Shown: one piece after another, positions 1-10,500 of the stretch | Position numbering within the stretch: position 1 is the first letter of the stretch | How the letters are laid out: each line of letters begins with the position of its first letter | Origin: Flagellimonas hadalis | GTDB lineage: Bacteria; Bacteroidota; Bacteroidia; Flavobacteriales; Flavobacteriaceae | Reading direction: 5' to 3' | NCBI RefSeq assembly: GCF_007785775.2 | Contig: NZ_VNIK02000006.1 | Span: 165,076 to 229,075, forward strand | Length of the DNA: 64,000 nt | Translations under genes and position numbers: made by a program | The notes under the pieces: generated by a model | Seen by the model: the letters and a program-made list of their open reading frames with translations, nothing else | The model's database searches: none | Told to the model about the DNA's origin: nothing

Positions 1-877
1 CGAACACATCTAGGTTTTCCAGGACATAACTCACTCCATTGTTGAAATTTTGGTCGGTGCTGGCCTTGTCCTCGCAAACCGGACTTTCATAGCCATATTC
101 AAGGGCCCTGTCCCGTTCTTTTTCCATATAGGCGCCCCTTACCAACTTTACCCCTATCTTGATATGGTGTTGTTCGGCGAGACGTTTTAGCCACTTCAAA
201 TAATCGTATTTCTTGCTCAAATAGAGTTGTACGGTGGTGAATACGACCGTTCGTTGGGTATTGTATTTTACCATCATCTCTTCGGCAAGCCCGTCAATGG
301 CCGCATGGCACCAAGATTCCTCGGCATCGACCATGATCTTCAAGTTATCTGTTTTGGCCACAGATTGACATATCTTTTCAAAACGGTTCCTCACCTTGTC
401 CCATTTTTCCATTTCTTTTGTATCCAAAGGGTAGCCCTCGGATACCTTTTGGAAGAGTTCAAGATTTCCTAAACCAGAGGGTTTGAACACCAAAAAAGGA
501 ACCTGTTTCTGAAACTCCGAAAACTGGCAGATATTTAGCAAGGTTTCCAAGGTTTGGTCAAAGCTTTCTTCCGTTTCCGCACCTTCCACCGAGTAATCCA
601 AAATCGACATGATTTCCCCACCATTGTAAAGCGCATCTATCCTAGCTTTACATTCCATGAGGTTCTCCCCACCACAGAACTGGGAAAAAATGGTCTTTTT
701 GATGATGGGATCAATGGGCAACCTACTTTTGAAAGCGATGTTCAGCAGGGGTTTTGCCATGCGCGTGAGCCAGCCGTATTCCAGCATCCCAAAAAGAAAT
801 TTTGCCCGCAACAGCTCTTTTTTGGTCCTTGTGCCAAAAGCGATTTCCGTGTTATTGAAGTTTATAGTGTCCGACAT
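1..877 (-). CDS. Proline dehydrogenase, 3' end beyond window
   Basis: Only the N-terminal 292 codons are in the window. The reading frame starts at the ATG at 877 (MSDTINFNNTEIAFG) and runs open to the window edge. The visible protein contains VGVKLVRGAYMEKERDRA (read near position 120-170), the hallmark segment of the FAD-dependent proline dehydrogenase barrel (PRODH family), which oxidises proline to pyrroline-5-carboxylate. Flavobacterial versions are usually stand-alone enzymes of about 390 residues, so roughly a quarter is missing. No aldehyde dehydrogenase part can be judged from here. Confidence is high for the family, and the start is supported by the absence of upstream in-frame alternatives near it. 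Confidence 0.9.
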   Translation of the reverse strand, partial: MSDTINFNNTEIAFGTRTKKELLRAKFLFGMLEYGWLTRMAKPLLNIAFKSRLPIDPIIKKTIFSQFCGGENLMECKARIDALYNGGEIMSILDYSVEGAETEESFDQTLETLLNICQFSEFQKQVPFLVFKPSGLGNLELFQKVSEGYPLDTKEMEKWDKVRNRFEKICQSVAKTDNLKIMVDAEESWCHAAIDGLAEEMMVKYNTQRTVVFTTVQLYLSKKYDYLKWLKRLAEQHHIKIGVKLVRGAYMEKERDRALEYGYESPVCEDKASTDQNFNNGVSYVLENLDVF

Positions 878-1022
878 GATGATTGCGCATTTACATACAC
901 CCCATTGATCTTGGATTTGGACCTATTGCGGATGCATAGGGACAGAACCTGACATGGGGGCTACTGATCTATAAAATTTTTAAGTTGACTTGCCTTGGTT
1001 TGGGCAATTCTGAATGAAGAAA

Positions 1023-1055
1023 GTATCGTGGCAACGGTATGGGTCGCCACGATAC
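1023..1055 (-). terminator. Rho-independent terminator of the SusCD/peptidase locus
   Basis: A perfect 10-bp stem (GTATCGTGGC pairing with GCCACGATAC) has a 13-nt loop. Read on the minus strand it is followed by TTTCTTC and lies about 60 nt beyond the stop of the amidohydrolase gene, the last gene of the minus-strand locus. The other 878-1113 sequence is leader for the proline dehydrogenase gene and shows nothing further. Confidence 0.65.
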
Positions 1056-1113
1056 ATAAAAGGGCACACTAACCTATTTCACTATAAAAACAACTCATGT
1101 TTCAGCAATCTAT

Positions 1114-2790
1114 TTAGCCCTTTTTTCCTGGTTGTACAATTTTGTAATTGGTCTTTTCCTTTTCTTTTTCCACCATTTCCTTGACATCTTCCAAGAGCTG
1201 TTTGGCATCATAAATGATCCCATCCTTGATGGTGTATTTGACACCGCCCACCCTTTGGATGGTGTTGTCCTCCATCAATTTGATGGCCCCTGTTCCATAA
1301 AGTGTCTTCAAGTTGACCAGCGGATTTTCTTCAGTAATGACAAAATCGGCCAATTTTCCAGCAGCGATGGTCCCAATTTTATCATCCATTCCCAAAGATT
1401 CGGCACCGTTCAGGGTAGCAGCTTTGATGACTTCCAGAGGATGGAACCCGGCTTCTCTCAAAAGTTCCATTTCCCGTGGGTATGAAAAGCCATAGAGTTC
1501 ATAGATAAACCCGGCATCTGTGCCAACGGTTACCCTGCCACCACGGTTTTTGTATTCATTGATGAAGGTCATCCATAACTCATAGTTCTTTTTCCAATCG
1601 ATCTCGAGCTCAGTGCCCCAATAATGCCAATACGAACCGTGCGATTGCCGACTTGGGGAGTAGAACTCCCAAAGGGAGGGCAGGGTATATTCCTCGTGCC
1701 ATTCGGCGCGTCTGGCGCGGGCGAGGTCCCTGTTTGCTTCGTAGATGACCATGGTAGGCGAAAGGGTGAAATCCAGTTCGAGCAGTTCGTTCATCACGGC
1801 ATTCCATTTATCGGAATAAGGTTTTGCAGCTTGTTCCCACAATTGTCCCGCTTCACCAAAACGATCCTGCTCATTTTGATAATTGTAGTCCAAGGAATAG
1901 TTCTGGACCGTTCTGTCATCGAACAACGCTTCGGGTAGCCCATACCAGTGCTCCATGGAAGTTAGCCCGGCCCTGGCACTGTGGAGCACGTTCCATTGCC
2001 CCACATAGGTTTGGGAATGGTGCATTTTGGATCGTAGCCCCAGTTTCTTGTTTTCCTCCAATGCAGCTTGCATCACTTCTGGTGGAGACCCAAAGAATTT
2101 AATCCCGTCAGCACCGTTCTTCGCATTTTGTCTGACCCATTCCCTAGCTTGTTCTGGGGTGGTGATTGCATCTTTGGCATTCATGCCAAAGCGGGTATAG
2201 GCCAATATCCTAGGGGCAGTGATCTTGTTGTTGAGGCTTTTTGCCTTATGTTCCAATACCCAATCCAACCCATTGCCACAAGCAGGGTCTGCAATGGTGG
2301 TGACCCCATGTCCCATCCATAGTTTGAACACATATTCGGCCGGGGTTCCCTGCGCTGTTCCCCCAATATGGGCGTGGGTGTCCACAAACCCGGGCATAAT
2401 GTACATTCCCTCGGCATTCAGTTCCTTGCCGCCTGGTTTTAGCACAGGCCTTCTGTTGGGATCGATGGGGACACCGGGATACCCCACCACCCTTACATCG
2501 GTTATGACGTTGTTCTCTACTACAATGTCCACAGGGCCTTGGGGCGGTGCCAAAGTACCGTTGATCATAGTGGCACCCCTAATGATGAGTTGGCTCCAAG
2601 GGCCTTCTCCTTCACTTCTTTCCGGTGATTTTTCAACACCCCCTGCGTAGTTTTTCTGGAATTTTTGTATAATGACACTTGGTGAAGGACCTCTATCTTC
2701 ATTATTTTCATGTTGATTGTCTTGGGCATTTCCATGTAGTTGGAAGAAGCCCATGGCGAGTATCATTGTATAGCTTATAAATTTTCTCAT
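1114..2790 (-). CDS. Secreted amidohydrolase (prolidase/imidazolonepropionase-like)
   Basis: The 558-residue protein begins with a Sec signal peptide (MRKFISYTMILAMGFFQLHG, cleavage near NAQ). It then has an amidohydrolase barrel: DTHAH at about 137-141, a candidate carboxylated lysine in GADGIKFFG, histidines in KMHHSQ and SMEHWYG, and a metal aspartate in TVGTDAG. This set fits binuclear amidohydrolases (PF01979), some of which are Xaa-Pro dipeptidases. The substrate is unknown; its place behind two serine carboxypeptidases and SusCD suggests peptide breakdown in the periplasm. Residues 54-62 (SPERSEGEG) form a short low-complexity insert with no obvious counterpart in the family. Confidence 0.85.
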   Translation of the reverse strand: MRKFISYTMILAMGFFQLHGNAQDNQHENNEDRGPSPSVIIQKFQKNYAGGVEKSPERSEGEGPWSQLIIRGATMINGTLAPPQGPVDIVVENNVITDVRVVGYPGVPIDPNRRPVLKPGGKELNAEGMYIMPGFVDTHAHIGGTAQGTPAEYVFKLWMGHGVTTIADPACGNGLDWVLEHKAKSLNNKITAPRILAYTRFGMNAKDAITTPEQAREWVRQNAKNGADGIKFFGSPPEVMQAALEENKKLGLRSKMHHSQTYVGQWNVLHSARAGLTSMEHWYGLPEALFDDRTVQNYSLDYNYQNEQDRFGEAGQLWEQAAKPYSDKWNAVMNELLELDFTLSPTMVIYEANRDLARARRAEWHEEYTLPSLWEFYSPSRQSHGSYWHYWGTELEIDWKKNYELWMTFINEYKNRGGRVTVGTDAGFIYELYGFSYPREMELLREAGFHPLEVIKAATLNGAESLGMDDKIGTIAAGKLADFVITEENPLVNLKTLYGTGAIKLMEDNTIQRVGGVKYTIKDGIIYDAKQLLEDVKEMVEKEKEKTNYKIVQPGKKG

Positions 2791-2849
2791 TTTGATTTAC
2801 TTTTCCATATTGATGGGTTACGAAACTGCCATCGGGTTATTGATTAGGA

Positions 2850-4367
2850 TTAGTTGGTTCTTCTATACTGCGCTGGAACACCTTCGGCAGGCAGGGATTT
2901 GCTGATAAACTCCCTTAGGTCGTCATTGGCGGTTTTGAGATCTTCTTTTCTCAGGTACATCATATGTCCGCTTCTGTATCCTTTCCAATCCATGCGATCG
3001 CGTAATTTGCCACTGGGGTCCATTTGCCATAGGTTGTACTTGGAGTTGAAATAGTCCGTTCCTCCATCATAATATCCGGCCTGTACCAAAACGTTCAGGT
3101 AAGGGTTCTGTGCCATGGCCTGCCTCAGGTCATAACCCGTCGTGTTGTTGCTCCTGTCCCATGGACGGACCGGCCCGAACATATTGTATTTCAGGTCGGT
3201 TTCATATTTCAGATGGTTCTTGGCATAATAGTTCATGGCAGGGGTGAAGGAGTGCAACCAACTGGTAAGCTCTGCGGCGTAATCGGGTCGGCTTCCGGTA
3301 GCTTCCTTGTCGATTCCCAAATATCTGGAATCCAATCTACCTATATTGAAACCTTCATCCCTTAGCAACTCTTTCCAAAAGAAGGTTTTGGGAATGCGCA
3401 GGTTGTGTTCCAAGACGACCTTTTCCGATAGCCCGGTATATCTCGCAATTCGTGCGGCGACTTCTTTCCTCTCGGCTTCTGGAAGGAATCCTCCCTTGGA
3501 GATGGCAGGGGTGAGTTCGTCTATGGTATATTTCTCCACTTCGGGAAGCACATCGACCAAGTCTTTGGATTGTAGGTCGGAGGGCAGTTTTTTGTGGAAC
3601 CAGGCTGCGGCGGTGTAATAGGGCAAAAAGTTTGCCGCTTCTGGCACAGTGCCCCTTTCTATGCCCAAGTCGGTAGGCGATACCAAAATGACCCCGTTGA
3701 GGTACATCCAATGGGAGTTTTGCAGTTCCAGGGAAAGTCCTGACACCCTTGGTGTACCATAACTTTCTCCTATGAGGAACTTGGGCGAGGTCCAACGGTC
3801 GTAGCGTGTCACAAAAGTGTTGATCCAAGTGGCCAAGTACTCAATGTCCTGTTTTACCCCAAAAAAGTTTTTCGCCTTGGTCTTGTCGTCCATCTCATCG
3901 ATGGCCCTGGAATAGCCTGTGTTCACTGGGTTTACATAGACTATGTCGGCAACATCCAGGATGGAGTTAGGGTTGTCCTTGATACCGTAGGGCTGCACGG
4001 GATAGCCTTCGTCGTCAATTGCCAAGATCTTGGGACCTGTGTAGGCAATGTGCATCCAGACCGATGCGGAACCAGGCCCCCCATTGAAGGAAATGACCAA
4101 TGGCCTTTTGGACCTATCGGCAATCCCGGTCCTTTCATAGTACGTAAAAAAGAGCCCAGCGATTATTTTTCCTTTTTCATCCCATACGGGCAATTTTCCC
4201 GTGGTGGCGGTATATTTTACCGGGACTCCTTTAATGGTCACCTGCCCTGGGGTAGTGACCGTGGAATCCATGTCAGTGTTCAATTGTTGTGCCTGTGTCG
4301 CATGGCTAAAAGCGATCCATACGATGGCAATTGCAAAAAATCTGTACAATTTCATAAGGTTGATCAT
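2850..4367 (-). CDS. Serine carboxypeptidase-like protein, peptidase family S10 (copy 2)
   Basis: The protein has 505 residues with an N-terminal signal peptide (cleavage near ATQAQQ). S10 hallmarks are present: oxyanion segment FNGGPGSAS, nucleophile serine in GESYGTPR, acid in QAGYYDGGTDY and histidine in YRSGHMMYL. S10 enzymes remove C-terminal residues from peptides. The start overlaps the stop of the upstream paralogue by 4 bp (ATGA), so the two are translationally coupled. The two proteins are near-identical over long stretches, indicating a tandem duplication. The product probably acts in the periplasm or at the cell surface on peptides imported by the adjacent SusCD. Confidence 0.92.
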   Translation of the reverse strand: MINLMKLYRFFAIAIVWIAFSHATQAQQLNTDMDSTVTTPGQVTIKGVPVKYTATTGKLPVWDEKGKIIAGLFFTYYERTGIADRSKRPLVISFNGGPGSASVWMHIAYTGPKILAIDDEGYPVQPYGIKDNPNSILDVADIVYVNPVNTGYSRAIDEMDDKTKAKNFFGVKQDIEYLATWINTFVTRYDRWTSPKFLIGESYGTPRVSGLSLELQNSHWMYLNGVILVSPTDLGIERGTVPEAANFLPYYTAAAWFHKKLPSDLQSKDLVDVLPEVEKYTIDELTPAISKGGFLPEAERKEVAARIARYTGLSEKVVLEHNLRIPKTFFWKELLRDEGFNIGRLDSRYLGIDKEATGSRPDYAAELTSWLHSFTPAMNYYAKNHLKYETDLKYNMFGPVRPWDRSNNTTGYDLRQAMAQNPYLNVLVQAGYYDGGTDYFNSKYNLWQMDPSGKLRDRMDWKGYRSGHMMYLRKEDLKTANDDLREFISKSLPAEGVPAQYRRTN

Positions 4368-5869
4368 TTGGTTTTTCGTAAATATTGTGCCGGTTGTCCA
4401 TCTTTTGGGGTGGACAGCTTGATGAATTCACGGATATGCTCGTTGGAAGACTCCAAGTCCTCAGTTCGTAGGTACATCATATGTCCGCTACGGTATCCCT
4501 TCCAACTCATTCTGTCCTTCAACTTACCGCTCAGGTCCATTTGCCAGAGGTTGTACTTGGAATTGAAATAGTCCGTTGCCCCATCATAATAGCCTGACTG
4601 TACCATTACATGCAGATAAGGATTCTGTGACATGGCTTGGCGAAGATCGTCCCCAGTGGTGTTGCCACTCCTGTCCCATGGGCGGGTGTGCCCCCCGATG
4701 TAATAATCCAGATCGGTGTTATAGTTGAGGAAATTTTTGAAGTAATAATTAATGGCAGGGGTAAACGAGTGTTGCCAAGAACGGATTTCCGCTGCATAAT
4801 CGGGCCGTTCACCGGAATCGTTTTTGTCGATGCCCAGATATCTGGAATCGAGCCTGCCAATGGTGAATCCTTCATCGCGAAGCAGTTCTTTCCAGAAGAA
4901 TTGTTCGGGAATCCTCAGGTTGTGCTCCAAGACCACTTTTTCGGATAATCCTGAATACCGGGAAATATTTTTGGCAGCTTCTTTTCGTTCCGCATCTGAA
5001 ATGGAACCTCCCTTGGCCATGATGGGGATAAGTTGGTTGAGGGTATATCGTTCCACTTCGGGCAATACGTCATCGAGGTCTTTGGATTGCAGATCCGATG
5101 GCAATTTTTTATGGAACCAGGCAGCAGCAGCATAGTAAGGTAAAAAGTTAGCAGCCTCCACAGCCGTGCCCCTTTCGATCCCAAGACCGGTCGGCGATAC
5201 CAAGATGACCCCGTTGAGGTACATCCAATGGGAGTTTTGCAGTTCCAATGAAAGCCCAGAAACACGTGGAGTACCGTAACTTTCACCGATAAGGTATTTT
5301 GGGGATGCCCAACGGTTTTGACGGGTCACAAAGGTATTGATCCATGATGCCAGATATTCAATGTCCTGATTGACACCGAAAAATCTTTCCGCCACTTCTT
5401 TTTCATCCATAGTGCTGATGGGCCTGGAAAAACCTGTGTTTACAGGCTCTATGTACACGATATCGGCCACGTCCAGAATGGAATGGGGGTTTTCCTCAAC
5501 GCCATAGGGCTGTACCGGGTAGCCTTCATCATCCACTTTCACGCGATATGGGCCGGTGTACCCCAAGTGCATCCAGACCGAAGCAGCCCCTGGGCCACCA
5601 TTGAACGAAAAGAAGAGCGGTCTTTTGGATCTGTCCTTCACATCGGTTCTTTCGTAATAGGTAAAGTAAAGCCCGGCAATGATCTTGCCCTTGTCGTCCC
5701 ACACGGGTTGCTTTCCGGCAATTGCCTTGTACTTCACTGGTTTTCCCTTGATGGTGACTTCCCCGAATGTGGCGACCGTTGAATCCATCGCCGTGTTCAG
5801 TTGTTGCGCGTTGGAAGTGATCGTGAACACAAGAAAAGCCAAGAAGATTGTGTAATTTTTTATGTTCAT
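4364..5869 (-). CDS. Serine carboxypeptidase-like protein, peptidase family S10 (copy 1)
   Basis: The protein has 501 residues with a signal peptide (MNIKNYTIFLAFLVFTITSN, then AQQ). The catalytic serine is residue 197 in GESYGTPR, with FNGGPGAAS, QSGYYDGATDY and YRSGHMMYL supplying the oxyanion region, aspartate and histidine. It is the tandem paralogue of the next gene. A 43-nt stretch is identical between them (5205-5247 and 3688-3730), more than expected from protein conservation alone. It is the first enzyme gene after SusD but is separated from it by 255 nt containing two hairpins, so expression may differ from that of susCD. Confidence 0.92.
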   Translation of the reverse strand: MNIKNYTIFLAFLVFTITSNAQQLNTAMDSTVATFGEVTIKGKPVKYKAIAGKQPVWDDKGKIIAGLYFTYYERTDVKDRSKRPLFFSFNGGPGAASVWMHLGYTGPYRVKVDDEGYPVQPYGVEENPHSILDVADIVYIEPVNTGFSRPISTMDEKEVAERFFGVNQDIEYLASWINTFVTRQNRWASPKYLIGESYGTPRVSGLSLELQNSHWMYLNGVILVSPTGLGIERGTAVEAANFLPYYAAAAWFHKKLPSDLQSKDLDDVLPEVERYTLNQLIPIMAKGGSISDAERKEAAKNISRYSGLSEKVVLEHNLRIPEQFFWKELLRDEGFTIGRLDSRYLGIDKNDSGERPDYAAEIRSWQHSFTPAINYYFKNFLNYNTDLDYYIGGHTRPWDRSGNTTGDDLRQAMSQNPYLHVMVQSGYYDGATDYFNSKYNLWQMDLSGKLKDRMSWKGYRSGHMMYLRTEDLESSNEHIREFIKLSTPKDGQPAQYLRKTK

Positions 5870-5969
5870 CTATGTTTTTTTAGTGCAGGTTGATGGTAAG
5901 TTGTGTTTATGTCAATAGATTTTAAATAATTGAAAATCAATTATTTGATTTTTGATTCATAATAAGAAA

Positions 5970-6024
5970 GGGCAGAGGTTGATTTTGAACGATCAAAGAT
6001 AATTTAGAGAGAACACCTCCGCCC
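5970..6024 (-). terminator. Intercistronic hairpin between susD and peptidase genes
   Basis: GGGCAGAGGT at 5970-5979 pairs with ACCTCCGCCC at 6015-6024 with one mismatch and a 35-nt loop. On the minus strand it is followed by TTTCTTATT. It could act as a partial terminator or as an RNA processing site that sets enzyme expression below that of susCD. Confidence 0.45.
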
Positions 6025-6068
6025 TTTTCCTAGCTAATCAATCAAACTAACGAACAAGGTCTTTGATG

Positions 6069-6092
6069 ACCGGGACCCGAATGGATCCCGGT
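6069..6092. terminator. Second hairpin downstream of susD
   Basis: ACCGGGA at 6069-6075 pairs perfectly with TCCCGGT at 6086-6092, loop 10 nt. It lies about 35 nt beyond the susD stop. T residues follow on the plus strand (TTTTC) and A residues precede it on the minus strand, so on the minus strand it is a stable 3' hairpin rather than a classical terminator. Confidence 0.4.
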
Positions 6093-6124
6093 TTTCAATA
6101 TTTGTTTTGAATGGCAACAATGGT

Positions 6125-7546
6125 TTAATTCACGTCCCAAAACAGTTTTGTGGTCATAAGGTCACCGCCTACGGAAGAAGCAGCACTTTCGTAGTTGGCT
6201 TGATTCAAAGTCTGTTCAGAAATTGGATAGGTCAACCGAACGGGTACTGTCGGGATAAAGGATAGTGGTGGAGCCTCAAGAACTGGGTAGTCCAATCTTC
6301 TATACTCTGTCCAGGCCTCCAATCCTTGGTTGAACAAGGCCACCCATTTTTGCATGCCTATTTTCTCTTCCCATGTTCCGGGGGCCGTGGCATAGTCCAC
6401 ATCGGGGTTGGCCAAGTACGCATCTGCACTATCCGCAAGACCATAATAGTCAAAAGAGGCACGAATGGCTTCAGTGTAGTGACCGGCGGCATCGGTAACC
6501 CCACCTATTCCCCTTTCTGCAGCTTCGGCCAAAAGGAATTCCACGGATGCATAATCCATAAAGATTACCGGTGTTGTGGGCTGATAGAACAATGTGCCGA
6601 AACGGGAATAATCAAAATAGGTCACGGCAAGGCCCGAAGGAGATCCCAAATAGACTCCATCCGTCCCATCCACTTCTTGAAAGAATACGGCCCTTCTTGG
6701 GTCTTCCAAAGTGTTCATGTAATCCACGAAAGGTTCGCATCCTACAAAGTCCCTACGGTTTCCAACGGCAAGGTCGGTCCATAGTTCTGCCGTGTTGGGC
6801 TGGGATTCCAAATGCTCCACTTCCGCCACATCGGCATTGGAAGAGAAGACATTGGGAAGGGCAGCTGTAATGGCTTGGGTTCCCAATGTAGCATCGGCAT
6901 CAATGACCCTCATTCCCATTTGGAACAAAAGTGAGCTCCCAAACTTTTTCCAGCCGGTTACATCACCATTGTACAGAATGTCCTGGCTCCATGAAGCCTG
7001 GCCTTCATCCAAAGCGTTGATGGCAGCCGTCAAACGTGAAATAAGGTCTTCGTAGATCACTTCGTCTGCATCGTAAGCAGGTGAGATGTTATCATAGTCC
7101 AATGCTTGGGAGTAGGGGATGTCCCCAAAGGATTCAACAAGTTTGGCATAGGTGAAGACCGTCATGATCTCAATGATTGCCAACTGGTTGGCCGCCACTG
7201 CGGCATTGGTTGGGGGATTGGCCTCGATGACCTGGGCACTTTGGTCCAAGTTGATCAAGACCCCCATATAAACATTGTCCCACGTAAAATTGGAATAGTA
7301 GGTGGTCCCTTCGTTATAGGTGACCGATGATATCTGCTGAACCAGCAACCTTGTGGTGTTGAACGGGTTGCCGTTTGCACCATAGGTAATGCCGCTCAAT
7401 AGGTCCGACATGTTTTTTACGGCATTGTTGAAGAAGTTTTCCGCAGGAGCTTCGGTGGCGTTCTTGACATCCACGTTCATATCCTCCAAATCTCCAGAGC
7501 ACGAAAAAAACAGGGCTATTAGAAATATGACAATATAGTTTTTCAT
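6125..7546 (-). CDS. SusD/RagB-family surface lipoprotein
   Basis: The protein has 473 residues with a lipoprotein signal (MKNYIVIFLIALFFSCSGD; Cys at about 16) and the all-helical SusD-like fold of the SusD_2 type (GWKKFGSSLLFQMGMRV, VEFLLAEAAERG, GLEAWTEYRRLDYPVL near the C terminus). SusD proteins sit over the SusC barrel and capture substrate at the cell surface. The gene lies 18 nt downstream of the SusC gene on the same strand. The SusD_2 type is often found in loci that handle peptides or unknown ligands rather than in classical glycan loci, and no glycoside hydrolase is nearby. The substrate is inferred, not shown. Confidence 0.93.
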   Translation of the reverse strand: MKNYIVIFLIALFFSCSGDLEDMNVDVKNATEAPAENFFNNAVKNMSDLLSGITYGANGNPFNTTRLLVQQISSVTYNEGTTYYSNFTWDNVYMGVLINLDQSAQVIEANPPTNAAVAANQLAIIEIMTVFTYAKLVESFGDIPYSQALDYDNISPAYDADEVIYEDLISRLTAAINALDEGQASWSQDILYNGDVTGWKKFGSSLLFQMGMRVIDADATLGTQAITAALPNVFSSNADVAEVEHLESQPNTAELWTDLAVGNRRDFVGCEPFVDYMNTLEDPRRAVFFQEVDGTDGVYLGSPSGLAVTYFDYSRFGTLFYQPTTPVIFMDYASVEFLLAEAAERGIGGVTDAAGHYTEAIRASFDYYGLADSADAYLANPDVDYATAPGTWEEKIGMQKWVALFNQGLEAWTEYRRLDYPVLEAPPLSFIPTVPVRLTYPISEQTLNQANYESAASSVGGDLMTTKLFWDVN

Positions 7547-7564
7547 AATTTATTTTTTTCTGGT

Positions 7565-10500
7565 TTAGAATTGAACTTGAAGGTTAAAACCAAGATTTTT
7601 GACCGTCGGGAGCACACCATTCTGTGAACCTTGGAGGTTTCCTGAACTCAAGCCCGCTTCTGGATCGGCATAAGGAAGGTTCTTGTGTATGATCCATAGG
7701 TTGGAACCTACCAATCCCAACTTAAGCGATTGGATGCTGAGCTTTTCCATGAATGCCATTTTTGGGAAACTGTAGTTGAGTGCAACTTCCCTTAGCTTCA
7801 CGTAAGAAGCATCGTAGATGAAATACGCTTGAGGGGCCCTTGTGCTACCGGTCGCATTTTGGTAGTGGTCCATTGCGGTCCTTACCGTGTTCGGAGAACC
7901 ATCTGGGGCCACCCCAGGGAGAATGATACCTCCACCATTTGCCAACGAGTTCCTTATGGGGTTGCCCAAATCGTTGAGTCCAACGGACCATGCATATAGG
8001 CCTGACCTGTTTCCGGTGGAGATGTCATTTGAAAACACATCGCCTCCACTTTGGATATCGATCAAAAAGCTCAGATCAAAGCCTTTATATTTGAATGAGT
8101 TGGTGATACCTGCGGTCCAGTCAGGGGTGATATTACCGATGACGTTGTTCGAGGTAGAGGTACGCTCATAGGCACCGGTGGTCTGGTTGATCAGAGGTTT
8201 TCCATCCACATAGATGTAATCCGTTCCTTGGATGGTCCCATAAGGCTCGCCCACAGTGGCGTTTATGGACACACCGCTGACGCTGCCGAGCTGAAGATTG
8301 CTCCCGCCCTCAAAAAGGGAAAGTACCTCACTTTGGTTTTTGGCCCAGTTCACATTGGCCCTCCATTGAAAGTCACCGGTTGGGATGATGGATCCATCCA
8401 ATGCAATTTCGATCCCTTTGTTCTCCACTTCACCCGCATTGACGAATTTTGAGGAATATCCCGTGGCTGTAGAAATGGCAACAGGGATGATCTGATCTTT
8501 GGAATTGGTCTTGTACAACGAAAGATCCATTCCAATACGGCTGTTCAAGAACCTCATTTCCAGACCAGCTTCCACACTGACCGTTGTTTCGGGCAGTAAT
8601 GCCGAATTGTTCTTGGTGGCATTGGTACCGTACAAAGGCACTGCTCCAAAGGGAGTGGGCTTGTTGAGTACATCCACCAAACTGTTGGCAGGAGCGGAAC
8701 TTCCGACTTCTGCATAGTTTAGGCGAAGTTTGCCAAAGCTCAACCAGCTTTTTTCAATCAAGTTGGAAAAAACAAAACTGGAAGAAATGGATGGGTAGAA
8801 ATAGGTACTGTTCTCTGAGGGCAAAGTCGAAGAGTGGTCAAACCTTCCGGTCAGATCCATATAGATCAAGTTGTCATATCCGAAAGAAGCCAGACCATAA
8901 AAACCGTCCACGCCCACTTTTTCAACACTTTCCACTGGAGCAGGGGGAAGGTTCAATGAATTGGATAGGGAATAAAGTCCGGCCAATACCAATCCGCCGT
9001 TGGTCTCGGCATAGATGGAGCTTAAATCTGTTCTCCTGATGTTGGTACCAAGCACTCCGCTGATGTTCAACTTGTCGGTCACATATTTGTTGAAGTTCAA
9101 CATCAGGTCATAGTTTTCCTCACTAAAGTTGACATTCCTTCGGGAATATCGTCCAACAGCTCCGGCCGTGCCTTTGTTGTTCCTTTCTTCCTGGATGAAG
9201 GAGTAGGTGTCCAAGGAAACCCTTCCCTCGATGTTCAGCCAATCGGTGAACTTATATTTTACGGAGACATTTCCAAAAACCCTGCTACGGGAATCGTTCT
9301 GGTAGTTTTCATATACGACCCAATAAGGGTTGTCTATGGTACCTCCCATAAAGGGATCTACGTTCAGGCCTGTATTGAAATAAGCATCCTTCAATTCGTC
9401 GATCCCTACGTTCATGGCCCAATATTTCCTCATGGAGGAGATTACGTTTTGCGCATTTGCACCTGTCTCGTTACCGGTACGGTTCCTTCCCAGTGCATCC
9501 GTCAAGATGTAATTGGCGCTACCGCTCACGGATAGTTTGTCGGTAACATCGAAAGAGGTATTGATGGAAATGTTGTCCCTGTTCAGGTTGCTGTTGGGCA
9601 TGATGCCCTCTTGGCTGAAACGGGTATAGGCAATCCGATAGGTGGCTTTTTCGCCACCACCGGCAACTGCAATACTGTTTGTGGTGGTTATTGGGGTCTC
9701 AAAGAAATCGATCAACTTGCTATTGGGAGCTTCCCATGGAGTGGGCTGTAAATAATAGGGAGAACCTTCATAGAAGGAATCCCATTGATAGACCAACAAA
9801 TTTGAATCGAAAGGGGCTCCATATGATCCATAGGCAGTTGCGGGAGTTACCAAATCAAGCTCGCCATCGCCGTTGGCATCTCTATCCACGAAATAGCTAT
9901 CTCCTCCACTGCCATAAATGGCCCCGTAACCTGTACCGTATTCGTATTGGAAATCTGGCCAAGTAGATTTGTCTATCCAACCAGAAGTAATACTGGAGTT
10001 GATGGTGATCGTGGGCTTTTGTTTTGCGCCGGCACCAGATTTTGTGGTGATGATCACGGCTCCGTTTGTTGCTCTAGATCCATAAAGTGCTGTTGCGGCG
10101 GCGCCTTTCAGTACGTTGATGGATTTAATGTCGTTCGGGTTGATGTCAGAAGCCATGTTGCCATAGTCAAAACCTCCTGTACCACTTTGCTGGGCCGAAG
10201 TATTGAAGTTGGAATTGCTCACGGGCACACCATCGACCACGAAAAGCGCTTGGTTGTTCCCGGTCAAGGATGTACTGCCCCTGATGACCACGTTGGTAGA
10301 ACCACCCATGTTGGTGTTCCTTTTGATCTGCACCCCTGCAATTTTACCCGAAAGTGAGTTGACCACGTTATCGGTCGGGGTTCTGTTCACCTCTTCGCCA
10401 TCAAGTTCCTGGGTAGCGTATCCAAGGGACTTTTTTTCCCTGGAAATACCTAGGGCGGTGACCACTACTTCATCCAATTGGGAGGAGTTTTCTTCGAGTG

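Noticed and set aside
54..61. Proteobacterial-style bifunctional PutA
   Set aside because: Only the proline dehydrogenase part is visible and N-terminal DNA-binding part is absent, so the bifunctional form is not supported.
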